Source of the DNA: Deltaproteobacteria bacterium
GTDB lineage: Bacteria > UBA10199 > SPLOWO2-01-44-7
Reading direction: 5' to 3'
NCBI GenBank assembly: GCA_023265595.1
Contig: JAHFSU010000012.1
Coordinates: 1-53,144, forward strand
Length of the DNA stretch: 53,144 bases
Position 1 is the stretch's first letter, and every line of letters begins with the position of its first letter. This document shows positions 39,896 to 48,666 of the stretch, piece after piece. The notes beneath the pieces were generated by a model. It saw only the letters and a program-made list of their open reading frames with translations, had not been told where the DNA came from and did no database searches. A program made the position numbers and the translations under genes.

Positions 39896-40471
39896 ATGAG
39901 CGAACCAGTGCGGACAAAAACGGAAACAGAAAAGAAAGAGCAGGGCGCCGGTCCCAGAAAGGGGAGAGGCCCTCGTCGGGATTTCAAGAGACGGGACGAG
40001 TCCTCTTCCAATTTGATTGAGCGCGTAATCCATATCAGCCGTGTGGCCAAGGTGGTCAAAGGCGGCCGGCGTTTTCGTTTTTCAGCCCTCGTTGTTATCG
40101 GCGATGGGAATGGCCGTGTCGGTGTGGGGCTTGGCAAGGCCGCTGAAGTGCCGGAGGCCATTCGCAAAGGGGGAGAAAAGGCGAAAAAGGCGATGACCAA
40201 AGTTCAAGTAATCGGGGGGACCATCCCGCACGAAGTCATAGGCCATTATGGCGCCGGTCTTGTCCTACTGAAGCCGGCCAATGCCGGTACCGGTGTGATT
40301 GCGGGCGGCGGCGTTCGTGCCGTGGTGGAGGCGGCCGGTGTCCAGAATATTTTGACAAAATCAATCGGGACGAGCAACCCTCACAATGTGGTGAAGGCGA
40401 CCATCGATGCCCTAAAACAATTGAAATCAGTTGAAATGGTGAAGCGTTTGAGAGGAGTCGATGTCAACTAA
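39896..40471 (+). CDS. rpsE: Ribosomal protein S5, charged N-terminus
   Basis: A 191-residue 30S protein with about 35 extra N-terminal residues (Lys/Glu/Arg-rich, [17 protein letters not shown]) before the core [40 protein letters not shown] and [16 protein letters not shown]. It overlaps rpmD by 11 bp. S5 contributes to the decoding accuracy center. Confidence 0.97.
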   Translation: MSEPVRTKTETEKKEQGAGPRKGRGPRRDFKRRDESSSNLIERVIHISRVAKVVKGGRRFRFSALVVIGDGNGRVGVGLGKAAEVPEAIRKGGEKAKKAMTKVQVIGGTIPHEVIGHYGAGLVLLKPANAGTGVIAGGGVRAVVEAAGVQNILTKSIGTSNPHNVVKATIDALKQLKSVEMVKRLRGVDVN

Positions 40472-40649
40472 TTTGGAAATTCAATTGGTCCATTCTCCGA
40501 TAGGTTGCCCGGAAGATCAGCGGGCTACGGTGCGCGGCCTCGGTTTGCGCAAACTCTATCAATGTCGCACGTTGAAAGACACCCCTTGCGTGCGCGGGAT
40601 GATCAAAAAAGTGAAGCACCTTGTTTCGATTCGGGAAAAGGGAAAGTAA
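40461..40649 (+). CDS. rpmD: Ribosomal protein L30
   Basis: A 62-residue protein with [20 protein letters not shown] and [19 protein letters not shown]. It begins inside the end of rpsE, so is probably translationally coupled. Three bases separate it from rplO. Confidence 0.95.
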   Translation: MSTNLEIQLVHSPIGCPEDQRATVRGLGLRKLYQCRTLKDTPCVRGMIKKVKHLVSIREKGK

Positions 40650-40652
40650 ATT

Positions 40653-41156
40653 ATGAAGAAGGAAAAAAAAGAAAAAAAAGAAAAAAAGGTGACTCCGTTG
40701 CCGACAACGTTGCTGAATTCCCTCTCTCCGGTGACCTATCGCCAAAGCCGAAAAAGACGGGGGCGCGGTGATGCAAGCGGCCATGGGGGGACCTCCACGC
40801 GGGGTCACAAAGGTCAGAAAGCCCGTGCGGGCGGTTACCACAAGGTGAATTTCGAAGGGGGACAGATGCCGATGGCGCGCCGTCTTCCCAAGAGAGGCTT
40901 CACCAATATTTTTCGGAAAAATGTCGGCATTGTTAATTTGCAGCAGTTGGCCCTGCTGCCGAAGGGGACAGAATTTGATTTGAAGAGCGCCAAGGAGAGG
41001 GGATGGGTTCCCAACAAGGCTGAAAGTTTAAAAATTTTGGGTAATGGTGAATTAAAACATGCGTTGACAATCAAGGCTGACAAATTTTCACAAAGTGCCA
41101 AGGCAAAACTCGAAAAAGCCGGATGCAAGTTGGTGCTTGGCACATCAGCAGAATAA
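40653..41156 (+). CDS. rplO: Ribosomal protein L15
   Basis: A 167-residue 50S assembly protein with a Lys/Glu-rich lead ([13 protein letters not shown]) before SPVTYRQSRKRRGRGDASG. GTSTRGHKGQKARAGG and FEGGQMPMARRLPKRGF are standard. The start region is homopurine-rich, so frame slippage or poor assembly could in principle occur. Confidence 0.96.
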   Translation: MKKEKKEKKEKKVTPLPTTLLNSLSPVTYRQSRKRRGRGDASGHGGTSTRGHKGQKARAGGYHKVNFEGGQMPMARRLPKRGFTNIFRKNVGIVNLQQLALLPKGTEFDLKSAKERGWVPNKAESLKILGNGELKHALTIKADKFSQSAKAKLEKAGCKLVLGTSAE

Positions 41157-41159
41157 ACT

Positions 41160-42464
41160 ATGGCGGAAGTCGCGAATATTGCAAAGATTCCGGAGTTGCG
41201 CAAAAGAATTGTTTTTACGGTCTTGATGCTGGCCGTTGTGAGACTCGGTGTTCTTATTCATACCCCGTGGGTCAATGCCGAAGCGGTAAAAAATTTTTTG
41301 AAGTCGGGGACGGTCTTTGAAATTTTCAAGATTTTTTCCGGTGGGGCTCTCGAAAAATTTTCGGTGTTTGCGTTGGGCATTATGCCCTACATCAGCGCTT
41401 CCATTATTTTTCAGCTCTTGACGGTTGCGGTACCGGCCATTGAACGGTTGTCCAAAGAAGGAGATGCGGGTCGTCACAAAATTTCCCAATATACCCGTTA
41501 CGGCACGGTCCTCTTGAGTCTCATTCAGGGGTTTGGCATCAGCTACGGTTTGAGACAGCAGGGTTTTGTGACGCCGGGCATTCCGGCCTTTGCCTTTTAT
41601 CTCTCGACGGTGATGACACTGACCGCCGGGACCTGTTTTTTGATGTGGCTCGGCGAGATGATTACCGAGAGGGGGATCGGCAACGGAATTTCTCTGATTA
41701 TTTTCACCGGCATCATCAGCGGTATTCCGGGCGGTTTTCGCGACGCGTGGCAAAATAAAAATCAGTTCGGCGATTTCTTCGGATTTTTGGCTTTGATGGG
41801 TGTCATCGCCATCTTGATCGCCTTTATTATTTTTATGGAACGGGCCAGCCGGCGTATTGCCGTGCAATATGCCAAAAGGGTGGTGGGCCGCCAACTCATG
41901 GGTGTACAGGCCTCTCATCTTCCGCTGAAGGTCAATTCAGCCGGTGTGATTCCCCCCATTTTTGCCTCCTCGCTTTTGCTTTTTCCGGCAACCATTGCCC
42001 AATTTAGCGCCGAGAACAAAATCATGGCGCAAATTGCCCATACGTTAACCACCGGCTGGGTGCATACCTATTTATATTTGGGGCTCATTGTCTTCTTCAC
42101 CTTTTTCTACACGGCGGTCGCTTTTAATCCGGTCGATGTGGCTGAAAATTTGAAAAAGTTTGGGGGGTACATTCCCGGCATTCGGCCCGGAAAGAGTACC
42201 GCTGATTATTTGGATGCCATTTTAAGCCGCATCACATTGGGAGGGGCTTTTTATATTGCCGCGGTTTGTATTTTGCCGACCCTGATGGGGGACCATTTTG
42301 GCATCCCGTATACCTTATCGAGGGTATTTGGTGGAACCTCCTTATTGATTGTGGTCGGTGTGGCCATGGATACGCTTTCGCAGATTGAATCGCATCTCTT
42401 GTCGAGACATTATGAAGGGTTTTTGGGTGCCAAAGGGGGGGGGCGGTTCAGGGGACGTAAGTAG
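41160..42464 (+). CDS. secY: Protein translocase subunit SecY
   Basis: A 434-residue inner-membrane channel with ten predicted transmembrane segments. IPELRKRIVFTVLMLAVVRLG, GIMPYISASIIFQLL, and the plug/pore regions are typical, as are the cytoplasmic loops with FNPVDVAENLKK and IPGIRPGKST. It forms the Sec channel with SecE (15682-16053). No ribosome-binding site is obvious and it begins 3 bp after rplO. Confidence 0.98.
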   Translation: MAEVANIAKIPELRKRIVFTVLMLAVVRLGVLIHTPWVNAEAVKNFLKSGTVFEIFKIFSGGALEKFSVFALGIMPYISASIIFQLLTVAVPAIERLSKEGDAGRHKISQYTRYGTVLLSLIQGFGISYGLRQQGFVTPGIPAFAFYLSTVMTLTAGTCFLMWLGEMITERGIGNGISLIIFTGIISGIPGGFRDAWQNKNQFGDFFGFLALMGVIAILIAFIIFMERASRRIAVQYAKRVVGRQLMGVQASHLPLKVNSAGVIPPIFASSLLLFPATIAQFSAENKIMAQIAHTLTTGWVHTYLYLGLIVFFTFFYTAVAFNPVDVAENLKKFGGYIPGIRPGKSTADYLDAILSRITLGGAFYIAAVCILPTLMGDHFGIPYTLSRVFGGTSLLIVVGVAMDTLSQIESHLLSRHYEGFLGAKGGGRFRGRK

Positions 42465-42474
42465 CTAAAATTTT

Positions 42475-43116
42475 ATGAGAATTCTCTTGATAGGGCCGCC
42501 GGGAGCTGGTAAGGGGACGCAAGCCGAAAAACTGGCCGCTCATTTAAAAATACCGCGAATTACAACAGGAGATCTGTTTCGGAAGGCGGTCCAAAATAAA
42601 TCGCCATTGGGTTTGAAAGTACAAAGCTATCTTGAAAAAGGGGCGTTGGTCCCCGACAAAGTTGTTTTGGAGTTGATGGAAGAGAGAATGGCCAAACCGG
42701 ATTGCAAAGAGGGTTTTATTTTGGACGGTTTTCCGAGAACGGTAGGACAAGCGGAAGGTTTGGAAAAGTGGATGGTGCAACGGGAGATGGTGCTGGATCA
42801 GGTTTTTGCGTTGGATGTGCCGGAAGAAGAAGCCGTCTTGCGCATCTCCGGACGTCGCCAATGTAGCAGTTGTGGGTCGGCCTATCACACTCGTTATCAT
42901 CCCCCCAAAAAAGAGGGGGTTTGTGACCCCTGTGGTGGGAAGGTCGTTCAACGGAAGGATGATGAAGAAAAGACCGTTCGGCATCGTTTAAAAGTTTATT
43001 CTCAGGAGACAGCGCCCCTCCTCCATTTTTATGGGAAAAAGGGGCTCTTGAAAAAGGTAGATGGGAGCCAAAGTCCGGAGACGGTTTTTAAAAATATCGG
43101 TTCTTTGATAAAATGA
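42475..43116 (+). CDS. adk: Adenylate kinase, zinc LID form
   Basis: A 213-residue nucleotide kinase: ATP + AMP to 2 ADP. P-loop GPPGAGKGTQ (residues 7-16), DGFPRT, and a LID with four Cys (CSSC ... CDPC) that bind zinc, as in Gram-positive and many delta lineages. Overlaps map by 4 bp. The secY-adk-map-infA order is classical. Confidence 0.97.
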   Translation: MRILLIGPPGAGKGTQAEKLAAHLKIPRITTGDLFRKAVQNKSPLGLKVQSYLEKGALVPDKVVLELMEERMAKPDCKEGFILDGFPRTVGQAEGLEKWMVQREMVLDQVFALDVPEEEAVLRISGRRQCSSCGSAYHTRYHPPKKEGVCDPCGGKVVQRKDDEEKTVRHRLKVYSQETAPLLHFYGKKGLLKKVDGSQSPETVFKNIGSLIK

Positions 43117-43859
43117 TCTGTTTGAAATCGCCAGACGAGATTGAAAAATTGAGAGTGGCGAATCAAATTGTGGTTTTGGTCATGAAAACCTTAAAAGGTC
43201 TTGTTCAGCCCGGAATCACGACCCAAGAACTCGATCGCGTTGCCGAAGAGACTATTTTGAAAGCAGGTGGAAAACCGGCGTTCAAAGGATATCGCGGCTT
43301 CGCTCATGCACTTTGCGTTTCGGTTAATGAAGAGGTGGTCCACGGAATTCCGGGCCCGCGCAAATTGAAAGAGGGGGATATTGTCAGTATCGATTGCGGG
43401 GTTTCGAAAGAGGGGTTTTGTGGAGACCATGCATGGTCTTTTTCGGTAGGGATTGTTTCCGACGAAGCAAAAAAACTTTTGAAAGTAGGGGAGGAGTCTC
43501 TCTATCGGGGGATTGAAGAAGCTCAAGTTGGAAATCGCCTCTTTGATATTTCGGTTGCAATTCAGACCGTTGTCGAATCAAACGGATTTTCGGTGGTTCG
43601 GGATTTTGTGGGACACGGCATTGGCAAAGAATTACATGAAGACCCCCAGCTCCCTAATTTCGGAATAAAGGGGACCGGTATCCGACTCAAAGCGGGTTTG
43701 GTTTTGGCGATGGAGCCGATGGTCAATGCCGGGGGATGGGAAGTCGAAGTTTTGGGAGATGGCTGGACGGTGGTGACGAAAGACAGAAAAGGATCGGTGC
43801 ATTTTGAACATTCGGTGGCCTTGACGGAAAAAGGTCCCGATATCTTGAGCAAATGGTGA
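43113..43859 (+). CDS. map: Methionine aminopeptidase, type I
   Basis: A 248-residue metalloenzyme that removes N-terminal Met from new proteins. The five metal ligands fall in [17 protein letters not shown] (two Asp), [12 protein letters not shown] (His), and the later AMEPM and HFEHSVAL Glu residues. Its ATG overlaps the adk stop (ATGA). Confidence 0.96.
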   Translation: MICLKSPDEIEKLRVANQIVVLVMKTLKGLVQPGITTQELDRVAEETILKAGGKPAFKGYRGFAHALCVSVNEEVVHGIPGPRKLKEGDIVSIDCGVSKEGFCGDHAWSFSVGIVSDEAKKLLKVGEESLYRGIEEAQVGNRLFDISVAIQTVVESNGFSVVRDFVGHGIGKELHEDPQLPNFGIKGTGIRLKAGLVLAMEPMVNAGGWEVEVLGDGWTVVTKDRKGSVHFEHSVALTEKGPDILSKW

Positions 43860-43860
43860 C

Positions 43861-44079
43861 ATGGCGAAAGAGGAGCTGATACAGGTTGAAGGAAAAGTTT
43901 TGGAAACATTGCCCAATGCAATGTTTCGTGTGACATTGGATAATGGGCACAAGGTTTTGGCCCATGTCTCCGGCAAAATGCGGATGCACTTCATCCGGAT
44001 TTTGCCGGGGGATCGCGTTACGGTAGAGCTCTCTCCCTATGATTTGACAAGAGGGCGCATTACATTCAGAGGAAAATAA
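43861..44079 (+). CDS. infA: Translation initiation factor IF-1
   Basis: A 72-residue OB-fold factor with [63 protein letters not shown]. It binds the 30S A site with IF-2 and IF-3. One base after the map stop. Confidence 0.98.
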   Translation: MAKEELIQVEGKVLETLPNAMFRVTLDNGHKVLAHVSGKMRMHFIRILPGDRVTVELSPYDLTRGRITFRGK

Positions 44080-44080
44080 A

Positions 44081-44194
44081 ATGAAGGTACGGGCTTCGGT
44101 AAAAAAAATTTGTGATAAATGTAAAATCATCAAACGCAAAGGTGTGGTGCGGGTGATCTGTGAGAACCCAAAACACAAACAGCGTCAGGGATAA
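44081..44194 (+). CDS. rpmJ: Ribosomal protein L36
   Basis: A 37-residue protein, [20 protein letters not shown], with C11, C14, C27 and H32 for zinc (C+ form). It lies one base after the infA stop and three before rpsM. Confidence 0.97.
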   Translation: MKVRASVKKICDKCKIIKRKGVVRVICENPKHKQRQG

Positions 44195-44197
44195 TTT

Positions 44198-44584
44198 ATG
44201 CCAAGAATTGCAGGGGTAGACATTCCAGCGCGCAAACCGATTTTATACGGTTTGTGTTCCATTTTCGGCGTTGGTTTAACTTTGGCAAAAGATATTTTAG
44301 ATGAGGCCAAGATTGATGCAACCGTACGTGCCGAAACGCTAACGGAGGCGCAAGCAGCCAAGATCCGCGAAATCCTCGAACAAAAATACAAAGTGGAAGG
44401 GGATTTGCGCCGCGAAATCAGCGGCAACATCAAGCGTCTGAAAGATTTGGGAGCCTATCGAGGTTTGAGACATATTCGCAATTTGCCGGTTCATGGACAA
44501 AGAACCCATACGAATGCCCGTACCCGTAAAGGGAGAGCGCGCATTGCGATCGCCGGGAAGAAACAGGCCCCCGGACCGAAATAG
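44198..44584 (+). CDS. rpsM: Ribosomal protein S13
   Basis: A 128-residue 30S head protein forming bridges to the 50S subunit. [42 protein letters not shown] and NARTRKG are present. A GTGAATCG-family repeat begins right after the stop. Confidence 0.97.
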   Translation: MPRIAGVDIPARKPILYGLCSIFGVGLTLAKDILDEAKIDATVRAETLTEAQAAKIREILEQKYKVEGDLRREISGNIKRLKDLGAYRGLRHIRNLPVHGQRTHTNARTRKGRARIAIAGKKQAPGPK

Positions 44585-44656
44585 CATGGATCCCGCCAAA
44601 CTACCGGCGGGTAGGCGTGGATAGTGGATCGTGAATCGAAAACAACGAATTACGGA
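44585..44656. repeat. GTGAATCG-family repeat, copy 3
   Basis: CATGGATCCCGCCAAACTAC and the CCCGCC / GGCGGG hairpin match the copy at 15489. AGTGGATCGTGAATCGAAAA follows. It lies in the rpsM-rpsK spacer, which in most genomes is only tens of bases. Confidence 0.75.
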
Positions 44657-44664
44657 GAAAAGAA

Positions 44665-45099
44665 ATGGCAGAAGAAAAACAGGAAAAGCAGAAAAAACAG
44701 GAACAGGCGCCGGTAAAGCCGGTCAAGAAAGCAAAAAAGAAGACGAGAAAAAATGTTCCCGTCGGAATCGTTCATATCCAATCGAGTTTCAACAACACGA
44801 TTGTGACCGTGACCGATCTTCAGGGGAACACGGTTTCATGGTCTTCCGGCGGGGCAAAGGGTTTCAAAGGTTCCCGCAAGGGGACGCCGTTTGCCGCACA
44901 GCTTGCCGCTGAAGATGCGATCCGCAAAGCTATGGACCACGGTGTTCGCTCGGTCACGGTCTATGTCAAAGGGCCCGGCGCCGGAAGAGATTCGGCGCTC
45001 CGTATTTTACAAAAAACGGGGATTCGAGTTACCGGCATTCGGGATGTGACCCCGATTCCGCATAACGGCTGCCGTCCGCCAAAAAAGAGAAGGGTATAG
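44665..45099 (+). CDS. rpsK: Ribosomal protein S11, Lys/Gln-tailed
   Basis: A 144-residue 30S platform protein with an extra 27-residue N-terminus ([20 protein letters not shown]) before the core [59 protein letters not shown] ends it. An overlapping frame at 44631 is not the gene. The leader contains a repeat, GGAGAAAAG is the ribosome-binding site. Confidence 0.96.
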   Translation: MAEEKQEKQKKQEQAPVKPVKKAKKKTRKNVPVGIVHIQSSFNNTIVTVTDLQGNTVSWSSGGAKGFKGSRKGTPFAAQLAAEDAIRKAMDHGVRSVTVYVKGPGAGRDSALRILQKTGIRVTGIRDVTPIPHNGCRPPKKRRV

Positions 45100-45148
45100 T
45101 CAAGCTCGACTTTGCCGAGCGCGAAGCAAATCCGAAGGATTTGCGGAG
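45100..45148. repeat. Two-hairpin intercistronic repeat, copy 3
   Basis: TCAAG, a short hairpin (GCTCG-actttgc-CGAGC), GCGAAGC, second hairpin (AAATCC-GAA-GGATTT) and GCGGAG, directly after the rpsK stop. The end GCGGAG lies 10 nt before the rpsD start and acts as its ribosome-binding site. Confidence 0.75.
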
Positions 45149-45157
45149 AACAAAGAT

Positions 45158-45778
45158 ATGGGACATCCATCTGTTTGCAGATTGTGCCGAAGAGAGGGAT
45201 TGAAATTATTCCTCAAGGGAGATCGTTGTTTCACCGACAAGTGTGCGGTGGAACGGCGCACCTATGCCCCCGGCCAACATGGTCAGGCTTCAAAAAAACT
45301 TTCTGATTATGGTTTGCAATTGCGTGAAAAACAAAAAGTCAAACACCTTTACGGCATTCGTGAAAAACAATTCCGAAAGATTTTTGCGGAAGCGGAAAGA
45401 AAAAGAGGGATCACCGGTGAAAATCTGCTATTGCTTCTGGAAACGCGTCTCGACAATATTATTTACCGTTTGGGTTTTGCCCGTTCGCGCGAAGAGGGAC
45501 GTCGCATGGTCAAACACGGACATATTTTGGTCAATGGAGCCTGTGTGAACATCCCTTCGTATCTTGTCTCTCAGGGGGACCGGGTTGAAATCAAAGAGAA
45601 GAGCCGCAGAGTGCCGGCCATTGTTGAAGCCGTGGAAGGCGCCGAACGGCGTGGTTTGTCGGTCTGGCTCAAATTGGACAAAGAAAAATTTTTGGGTGAA
45701 CTGGTTGCGCTGCCGCGCAGGGAACAATTAACCCTGCCGATTCAAGAGCAGCTCATTGTGGAACTTTATTCGAAATAA
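45158..45778 (+). CDS. rpsD: Ribosomal protein S4, zinc-type
   Basis: A 206-residue primary rRNA-binding protein. Cysteines at 7, 10, 24 and 29 mark the zinc-binding C+ form. The S4 RNA-binding domain includes [31 protein letters not shown]. In enterics S4 represses the alpha operon. Its ribosome-binding site is part of a repeat. Confidence 0.97.
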   Translation: MGHPSVCRLCRREGLKLFLKGDRCFTDKCAVERRTYAPGQHGQASKKLSDYGLQLREKQKVKHLYGIREKQFRKIFAEAERKRGITGENLLLLLETRLDNIIYRLGFARSREEGRRMVKHGHILVNGACVNIPSYLVSQGDRVEIKEKSRRVPAIVEAVEGAERRGLSVWLKLDKEKFLGELVALPRREQLTLPIQEQLIVELYSK

Positions 45779-45784
45779 ATTATA

Positions 45785-45805
45785 TGTGAATGGTTTCCAT
45801 TCACA
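45785..45805 (+). promoter_or_regulatory. Perfect hairpin just before the rpoA ribosome-binding site
   Basis: TGTGAATGG pairs with CCATTCACA around TTT, a 9-bp perfect stem that abuts GGAGG (45806-45810). The rpoA ATG follows 10 bp later. Such a stem may tune rpoA translation or mRNA processing. No T-run follows, so it is not a terminator. Confidence 0.6.
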
Positions 45806-45819
45806 GGAGGCAAAAAAAT

Positions 45820-46839
45820 ATGTATCGTAACTGGCGTAATTTGATTCGGCCGAAGACCCTTGCGTTCGATGAAAAGGAACTAACCCTGACTTATGGCAAA
45901 TTTGTCGCCTCGCCGCTCGAAAGAGGGTTTGGGCTGACTTTGGGAAATGCGCTCCGAAGAATTTTACTCTCTTCGTTGCAGGGGGCGGCCGTTACTTCGG
46001 TCAAGTTTGACGGTGTTTTGCACGAATTTTCAACTCTTCCCGGCGTCAAAGAGGATGTGACCGATATCCTCCTGAACTTGAAAGAACTGAGACTCAAGCT
46101 GTTGCAGGGGGAAGAGGAGACGATTCGTATTAATGCGAAAGGGGCCAAAGAGATCAAGGCCTCGGATTTGGAACTCCCCGCCAATATCGAATTATTGAAT
46201 CCCGATCTGCACATTGCCCAATTGAGCGGAGAAGGAAAACTCAAAGCTGATCTGACCGTCCGTCTCGGAAAGGGTTATGTCCCTGCCGAGCAGAACAAGT
46301 CACCACAAGATGCAATCGGCGTGATTCCGGTCGATGCGATTTTTTCACCGATTACTCGTGTTAATTACAATGTGACCAATGCCCGGGTCGGGCAGCGGAC
46401 CGATTTTGACAAACTGACCATCGAAATTTGGAGTGATGGTGCCGTCCGTCCGGATGATGCCTTGGCTTTTGCCGCGAAAATCTTGAAGGAACAACTCCAG
46501 ATTTTCATTAATTTTGATGAAGCGGCCATTCAGGAAGAGGTGATTGAATCTGTGCCACAGGAGACCGGCCCCGGATTGAATGCGAATCTCTACCGTCGTG
46601 TTGAGGAGCTGGAATTATCCGTTCGCTCCGCCAATTGTCTGGCCAATGCCAATATCCAATTTTTGGGCGAATTGGTTCAGAGATCGGAAGGGGAAATGCT
46701 GAAGACCAAAAATTTTGGTCGTAAATCGCTCAATGAGATCAAGGAAATTTTGGCCGAAATGGGTTTGAGCCTTGGCATGAAGATCGATGGTTTCGATCCG
46801 AAAGATGCCGAAAAATTTCGTCCGAAGGATGTGGAATAG
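45820..46839 (+). CDS. rpoA: RNA polymerase alpha subunit
   Basis: A 339-residue assembly platform of RNA polymerase. [36 protein letters not shown] lies in the N-terminal domain, and the C-terminal domain ([36 protein letters not shown]) binds promoters and activators. ATG 45820 is chosen over 45790 because GGAGG precedes it and [12 protein letters not shown] is the usual start. Confidence 0.98.
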   Translation: MYRNWRNLIRPKTLAFDEKELTLTYGKFVASPLERGFGLTLGNALRRILLSSLQGAAVTSVKFDGVLHEFSTLPGVKEDVTDILLNLKELRLKLLQGEEETIRINAKGAKEIKASDLELPANIELLNPDLHIAQLSGEGKLKADLTVRLGKGYVPAEQNKSPQDAIGVIPVDAIFSPITRVNYNVTNARVGQRTDFDKLTIEIWSDGAVRPDDALAFAAKILKEQLQIFINFDEAAIQEEVIESVPQETGPGLNANLYRRVEELELSVRSANCLANANIQFLGELVQRSEGEMLKTKNFGRKSLNEIKEILAEMGLSLGMKIDGFDPKDAEKFRPKDVE

Positions 46840-46842
46840 TTT

Positions 46843-47250
46843 ATGAGACATTTAGTCGGTCATCGTAAATTGGGAAGAACGTCACCGCATCGACAGGCGT
46901 TGCTGCGCAATATGGTTGTTGCGTTGATTCATCATGGGCGAATCCAAACCACATTGCCCAAGGCGAAAGAGTTGAGAAAAATGGCGGACCGTGTCGTGAC
47001 ATGGGGAAAGAAGGGGACATTGGCCGCCCGACGGCAGGCCCGCCGTGTGATTCATGATCGTGTCGCGCTGACGAAGGTCTTTGCGGAATTAGCCCCCCGT
47101 TTTGCATTGCGTAACGGAGGCTACACCCGCATTTTGAAACTGAATTTTAGGCCCGGCGATTTGAGCCCGATGGCGTTGATCGAATATGTCGACACACCTC
47201 CGCCGGCGCCGAAAACGAAGAAAGACAAAGCAAAAAAATCGAAAAAATAA
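46843..47250 (+). CDS. rplQ: Ribosomal protein L17
   Basis: A 135-residue protein with [25 protein letters not shown] and a Lys/Pro-rich tail ([17 protein letters not shown]). It ends the ribosomal superoperon. Its TAA overlaps the ATG of the thioredoxin-like gene (TAATG). Confidence 0.97.
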   Translation: MRHLVGHRKLGRTSPHRQALLRNMVVALIHHGRIQTTLPKAKELRKMADRVVTWGKKGTLAARRQARRVIHDRVALTKVFAELAPRFALRNGGYTRILKLNFRPGDLSPMALIEYVDTPPPAPKTKKDKAKKSKK

Positions 47251-47753
47251 TGCGGCGATTTCTCATCACCGTCGGCATTTTGTCTCTCGGAACCTTTTTG
47301 GTTTTGAGGCTCTACCCTCCTTCCACAACAGTTCAAATCGGTGAAAAAGCCCCCGGTTTTACTTTGTCCGATGATGCCGATGAGCCTGTCGCTTTAGATT
47401 CTTTTTTGGGAAAAGTGGTCCTCTTGAATTTTTGGGCGACATCCTGCCCTCCTTGTCTGGCCGAAATGCCCTCTTTCGAAAAATTGTATCAACGGTTTAA
47501 AGAAGAGGGACTCCTGATTCTTGCGGTCAATGAAGATAGCAAAGAAAACGTCCGTTTTTTCAAGCGCCAAGTTCCATTCACCTTTCCTGTTTTATACGAT
47601 GTAGACCATGTTGCCATCGATCATTACGGTATCACTGTTTTGCCCCAAACTTTTATTATTGGACGCGATGGGGTTGTTTTAAAAATCATTTCAGGGACTG
47701 CCGATTGGACAGGTCCCTATTTTTTGAATATAATCACAGAAGCGCTTAAATAA
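47250..47753 (+). CDS. TlpA/ResA-like thioredoxin, membrane-anchored
   Basis: A 167-residue protein. One N-terminal transmembrane helix (about 4-21) anchors the thioredoxin fold to the periplasmic side. Active-site CPPC (C66, C69) is preceded by NFWAT, and the cis-Pro loop LPQTFIIG is present. These proteins reduce disulfides, often in cytochrome c maturation. The gene overlaps rplQ as TAATG and likely shares its mRNA. No cytochrome-maturation genes are nearby. Confidence 0.88.
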   Translation: MRRFLITVGILSLGTFLVLRLYPPSTTVQIGEKAPGFTLSDDADEPVALDSFLGKVVLLNFWATSCPPCLAEMPSFEKLYQRFKEEGLLILAVNEDSKENVRFFKRQVPFTFPVLYDVDHVAIDHYGITVLPQTFIIGRDGVVLKIISGTADWTGPYFLNIITEALK

Positions 47754-47755
47754 TA

Positions 47756-48631
47756 ATGAAGAGATTTTATTCCATTCTCATCGCTTTCCTCATCCCTTTG
47801 ACAATAAATCTTGTCGGATGCGGAAAAGATTATGTCACCGGCAAATCGAGTTACAATTTTTATTCGCTCGGTTCCGATATCGATATCGGCAACAATGTGA
47901 TGAAGATGCAATTAAAAGAATTGGACCGAAAAGGGAAAAAAATGGACAACGAAGCCGATCCCGATGCATTTCGCCAAATCCGAAAAATTGTAAATCGCAT
48001 CGCGGCGGTTTCTCATATTCCCAATTTTCCTTATGAAGTCCATCTGGCCGATCTTGACGTTGTGAATGCATGGTGCGCCCCGGGGGGGAAAATCATGGTT
48101 TATACCGGTCTCTACCAAGCGAGAAAAGGTCTGGTGCAAAAGGGAAACGATGACGAAATGGCCGCCGTGTTGGCACATGAAATTTCCCATGCGACCGCGC
48201 GTCATGTGACTGAAATGATTTCGCGGGCTTCTACATTCCAGTTGGTTGGCGATGTCGCCGCGGCCGCAATTGCACAAGCCGGAGCCGCGAGCGGGGCCGA
48301 TCTGTTCCAGCAGATTTATTATCAAGGATTGAATGTCTATCTCCCTCATTACAGCCGGAAGAATGAATCGGAAGCCGATGCGATCGGCATCATGTATATG
48401 GCGGCGGCCGGATACGATCCGCAAGCGGCCATCAATCTTTGGGAGAGGGCGGCAAAAGAATCGAAAAGTGACAAAACAAGTATTTTCGCCTCTCACCCTT
48501 CCAGTGGGGCTAGGGCCGAGGCCTTGAAAAAACTATTGCCGAAAGCCAATGAGATCTATCAGGCGGTCATTAAAAAAATGCCGTCCGAAAAAAGGTCAAA
48601 GAAATCGAATAGTAAAAAACAATCTGTTTGA
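47756..48631 (+). CDS. M48-family metalloprotease lipoprotein
   Basis: A 291-residue periplasmic zinc protease. The signal ends at lipobox LVGC (Cys22). HEISH at 141-145 with Glu206 in NESEADAIG supplies the zinc site. The sequence is similar in layout to LoiP and the BepA catalytic domain. Likely roles are envelope quality control or outer-membrane protein turnover. Starts 2 bp after the thioredoxin gene. The C-terminus is Lys/Ser-rich. Confidence 0.87.
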   Translation: MKRFYSILIAFLIPLTINLVGCGKDYVTGKSSYNFYSLGSDIDIGNNVMKMQLKELDRKGKKMDNEADPDAFRQIRKIVNRIAAVSHIPNFPYEVHLADLDVVNAWCAPGGKIMVYTGLYQARKGLVQKGNDDEMAAVLAHEISHATARHVTEMISRASTFQLVGDVAAAAIAQAGAASGADLFQQIYYQGLNVYLPHYSRKNESEADAIGIMYMAAAGYDPQAAINLWERAAKESKSDKTSIFASHPSSGARAEALKKLLPKANEIYQAVIKKMPSEKRSKKSNSKKQSV

Positions 48632-48656
48632 CATGTCTTTCACTTGTTAGTATTAG
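48628..48656 (+). promoter_or_regulatory. Predicted feoB promoter
   Basis: TTGACA (48628-48633), a 17-bp spacer, and TATTAG (48651-48656). It overlaps the stop of the M48 gene. Transcription should begin near 48663-48665, at or next to the GTG start of feoB. Confidence 0.65.
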
Positions 48657-48666
48657 CTAACAAAGT
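48642..48666. promoter_or_regulatory. Inverted repeat over the feoB -10, DtxR-like operator
   Basis: ACTTGTTAG and CTAACAAAGT are inverted with one bulge, centred on the -10 hexamer. The GTTAG/CTAAC arms resemble the TTAG...CTAA half-sites of DtxR/IdeR boxes. The downstream gene encodes a DtxR-like repressor. Binding would block RNA polymerase. Operator assignment is inference. Confidence 0.5.

Noticed and set aside
44631-44912. 93-residue frame overlapping rpsK
   Set aside because: It is out of frame with the clear S11 protein at 44665-45099.
48644-48664. TTG start for feoB
   Set aside because: These codons lie within the promoter. GTG 48665 gives the usual short lead before the G1 motif.
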